Positions 30,187 to 30,309 of a stretch of 30,309 nt of DNA are shown here, piece by piece. The stretch lies in the NCBI GenBank assembly GCA_023392755.1, contig JAEWNM010000330.1, forward strand, positions 1 to 30,309, read 5' to 3'. Each line of letters opens with the position of its first letter. The first letter of the stretch is position 1. This DNA comes from Bacillota bacterium. Lineage in GTDB: Bacteria > Bacillota > Clostridia > Christensenellales > Aristaeellaceae. Position numbers and translations under genes: made by a program. Under the pieces are notes generated by a model. It was given only the letters and a program-made list of their open reading frames with translations, did no database searches and was not told where the DNA came from.

Positions 30187-30309
30187 GTGCTCAGGCAAAG
30201 CTCAAAAATATCGGCCCTGGCCACGCTGGTGATTGGTATCTTTCTTATGGCCAACATGCAGATGGCCCTTGCCCAGGTGGTTGCCTGGGGCTCCCAGGGC
30301 GACCAGGTG
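30187..30309 (+). CDS. Start of a secreted spore cortex-lytic (SleB-like) gene, 3' end outside the window
   Basis: Partial: 41 codons to the window edge. GTG 30187 follows AGAGGGGG. A signal peptide with SALATLVIGIFLMANMQMAL is followed by AQVVAWGSQGDQV, which is how the N-terminal peptidoglycan-binding module of SleB-type cortex hydrolases begins. The position after spoIIR supports a spore function, but the catalytic domain is not in view, so other peptidoglycan-binding hydrolases remain possible. Confidence 0.65.
   Translation, partial: MLRQSSKISALATLVIGIFLMANMQMALAQVVAWGSQGDQV

Overview
The window looks like part of the chromosome of a GC-rich, spore-forming, probably anaerobic member of the Clostridia (Firmicutes/Bacillota). 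The evidence is spoIIR, the beginning of a SleB-like cortex hydrolase gene, a HemZ-type radical SAM gene next to relA/dtd, the zapA-U32-mutS2 order, a DUF1934 gene, a T-box leader, strong Gram-positive ribosome sites (AAGGAGG) and several near-consensus sigma-A promoters. I cannot name the genus. Most of the window is housekeeping DNA. I see no phage, IS element, CRISPR array, tRNA or rRNA gene.

Layout. 1-4254 (+): end of relA/spoT, a 515-bp non-coding stretch with hairpins and a repeat module, then dtd, an MBL-fold hydrolase and hemZ. 4255-10098 (+): cyclophilin, terminator, strong promoter, zapA, U32 protein, mutS2. 10099-13215 (+): paired hairpins, then an OmpR-type two-component system whose kinase gene overlaps a chorismate mutase gene, which overlaps shikimate kinase. 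13224-14100 (-): a DUF4180/HTH pair behind a consensus promoter that contains a large inverted repeat. 14325-16118 (+): secreted protein with four peptidoglycan-binding modules, followed by an array of seven hairpins belonging to a dispersed mosaic repeat. 16426-19357 (-): ProB-like amino acid kinase, and a phosphate transporter with its DUF47 partner. 19529-21525 (-): acyl-CoA synthetase behind a complete T-box leader. 21567-23703 (+): TetR regulator, TfoX-C protein, zinc-ribbon protein, alpha/beta hydrolase. 23785-24015: second copy of the mosaic repeat. 24233-24926 (+): small membrane protein with a long repetitive leader. 24991-28443 (-): CTP synthase whose glutaminase cysteine is replaced by glycine, then an MBL / unknown / DUF1934 operon. 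28557-30309 (+): ispE, spoIIR, start of sleB.

Most notable: (1) a tRNA-sensing T-box controls an acyl-CoA synthetase, suggesting that acyl-CoA formation here serves amino-acid supply, perhaps branched-chain acid recycling by reductive carboxylation; (2) PyrG with Gly382 in place of the class I amidotransferase cysteine; (3) a modular intergenic repeat whose two full copies differ by clean insertions at different hairpin sites, with one inserted module also found alone after relA; (4) a compact self-regulated HTH-DUF4180 locus.
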